From positions 1-6,537 of the forward strand of contig CAIVGD010000266.1 in NCBI GenBank assembly GCA_903905395.1: 6,537 bases of DNA, given 5' to 3'. Position numbers and translations under genes: made by a program. The notes under the pieces were generated by a model that searched no databases, was not told the origin of the DNA, and saw only the letters and a program-made list of their open reading frames with translations. The stretch comes from an uncultured Verrucomicrobiota bacterium (GTDB lineage: Bacteria; Verrucomicrobiota; Verrucomicrobiia; Methylacidiphilales; Verrucolacustridaceae). Positions 5,761 to 6,537 of the stretch are shown here, piece by piece (position 1 is the first letter of the stretch; each line of letters starts with the position of its first letter).

Positions 5761-6438
5761 GTGAGCCTACCCGAACTGGAGCGGGAGATTGTTGGTTGCC
5801 GTAAATGTCCGCGTTTGGTGCGATGGCGGGAGCGAGTGGCCCGGGAAAAAAAAGCGGCTTACGCTGGGCAGATCTATTGGGGAAAACCGGTGCCTGGGTG
5901 GGGGGATCCGAAGGCGAGAGTGGTGGTAGTGGGGTTGGCGCCGGGGGCGCACGGGGCGAATCGGACTGGGCGGATGTTTACGGGAGATAACTCAGGAGAG
6001 TGGCTGTACCGAGCCTTATGGAAGGCGGGTTTGGCGAGCCAGAAGGAGAGCACGGGGCGGGGAGACGGGCTGAAATTGAACGATGTTTGGATCACGTCTC
6101 CGGTGAAGTGTGCACCCCCGACGAACCGACCAACGCCCCGGGAGAGGGATCAGTGCGCGGGATTTTTTCGGCAAGAGATGGGGTTTCTGATAGGGGCAAA
6201 AGTTTATCTGGCTTTGGGAGGATTTGGATTTGATGCGGTGGCGCGATTCCTCGGGGTGAAACCGAGGCCCAAATTTTCGCATGGGGTTGAGGTGGCCCTG
6301 CCAGGAGGGCGATGGCTGGTGGGGGCGTATCATGTGAGCCAGCAAAATACGTTTACGGGGCGGTTGACGGAGAAAATGTTGGATGAGGTGATGGGGAAAG
6401 CGGCTCGGCGAGCCGGCTTGTCAGCGGGAAATAGTTAA
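5761..6438 (+). CDS. udgB: Family 5 (UDGb-type) uracil-DNA glycosylase
   Basis: This 225-residue DNA repair enzyme removes uracil, and in this family also other deaminated bases, from DNA. Motif 1 is GLAPGAHGANRTGRMFTGD (58-76), which is characteristic of UDGb: alanine-rich and without the catalytic Asp/Asn of family 1. Motif 2 is HVSQQN (191-196) followed by TFTGRLT. Four cysteines, C13 and C16 (CRKCP), C117 (VKCAPP) and C132 (DQCAGF), are placed to bind a 4Fe-4S cluster as in families 4 and 5. The start is taken as GTG 5761, with GAAGG 5 bases upstream. GTG 5749, which overlaps the previous stop as GTGA, is a less likely alternative because its ribosome site would be too close. The upstream DUF393 gene probably shares its transcript. 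A tRNA-Leu begins 17 bases after the stop. The plus strand here is very G-rich. Confidence 0.93.
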   Translation: MSLPELEREIVGCRKCPRLVRWRERVAREKKAAYAGQIYWGKPVPGWGDPKARVVVVGLAPGAHGANRTGRMFTGDNSGEWLYRALWKAGLASQKESTGRGDGLKLNDVWITSPVKCAPPTNRPTPRERDQCAGFFRQEMGFLIGAKVYLALGGFGFDAVARFLGVKPRPKFSHGVEVALPGGRWLVGAYHVSQQNTFTGRLTEKMLDEVMGKAARRAGLSAGNS

Positions 6439-6455
6439 ACTACGATTTCTGGTAC

Positions 6456-6537
6456 GCGCTCGTGGCGAAACTGGCAGACGCACTACCTTGAGGTGGTAGC
6501 GGGGCAACCCATGGAGGTTCAAATCCTCTCGAGCGCA
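6456..6537 (+). tRNA. tRNA-Leu (anticodon GAG)
   Basis: The 82-base cloverleaf is complete. The acceptor stem GCGCTCG (6456-6462) pairs with CGAGCGC (6530-6536), with discriminator A6537. The anticodon stem CTACC/GGTAG (6483-6487 and 6495-6499) encloses the loop TTGAGGT, giving anticodon GAG (6490-6492), which reads the leucine codons CUC and CUU. A long variable arm (6500-6512) with GGG/CCC pairing marks a class II tRNA, as expected for leucine. The T arm is GGAGG-TTCAAAT-CCTCT. Whether CCA is encoded cannot be seen because the window ends at the discriminator base. Confidence 0.96.

Overview
The window is a bacterial chromosome segment with eight intact protein genes, one decayed gene and one tRNA. 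The organism is best guessed as a member of Verrucomicrobiota or a nearby PVC lineage. The guess rests on a short TPR protein of the type common there, mostly poor Shine-Dalgarno sequences, and a proteorhodopsin/Blh pair in a moderately GC-rich background. No marker gene settles it.

Left block, 1-1880, plus strand: an exported thioredoxin-like protein, a CcdA-type membrane thiol transporter, the wreck of a COG0701-type permease, and a small DUF4405 multi-histidine membrane protein. Together they look like an electron-relay cassette. CcdA would carry reducing equivalents across the membrane to the periplasmic thioredoxin. The permease that often accompanies this set has been reduced to two short fragments in different frames. 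Base composition also differs: this block lacks the strong G-over-C excess seen on the plus strand further right.

Middle block, 1936-5200, minus strand, in transcription order: mazG (housecleaning NTP pyrophosphohydrolase), a proteorhodopsin gene, a blh gene for retinal synthesis, and a TPR protein. Rhodopsin and Blh together form a light-driven proton pump plus the enzyme that cleaves beta-carotene to its retinal chromophore. A strong intrinsic terminator lies between the two genes, so their expression is probably partly uncoupled. The carotenoid genes that would supply beta-carotene are not in the window. The rhodopsin keeps the proton-pump residues D88, T92 and E99 and the retinal lysine K233. 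It carries asparagine where proteorhodopsins usually have the histidine that pairs with the proton acceptor.

Right block, 5360-6537, plus strand: a DCC-family (DUF393) thiol-disulfide oxidoreductase, a family 5 uracil-DNA glycosylase with four candidate 4Fe-4S cysteines that starts 8 bases after it, and a tRNA-Leu(GAG) that ends exactly at the window edge.

The remaining gaps are all under 160 bases. The gap at 5201-5359, between the divergent mazG and DUF393 genes, must contain their promoters, but I see no convincing element in it. I saw no insertion sequences, CRISPR arrays or phage genes.
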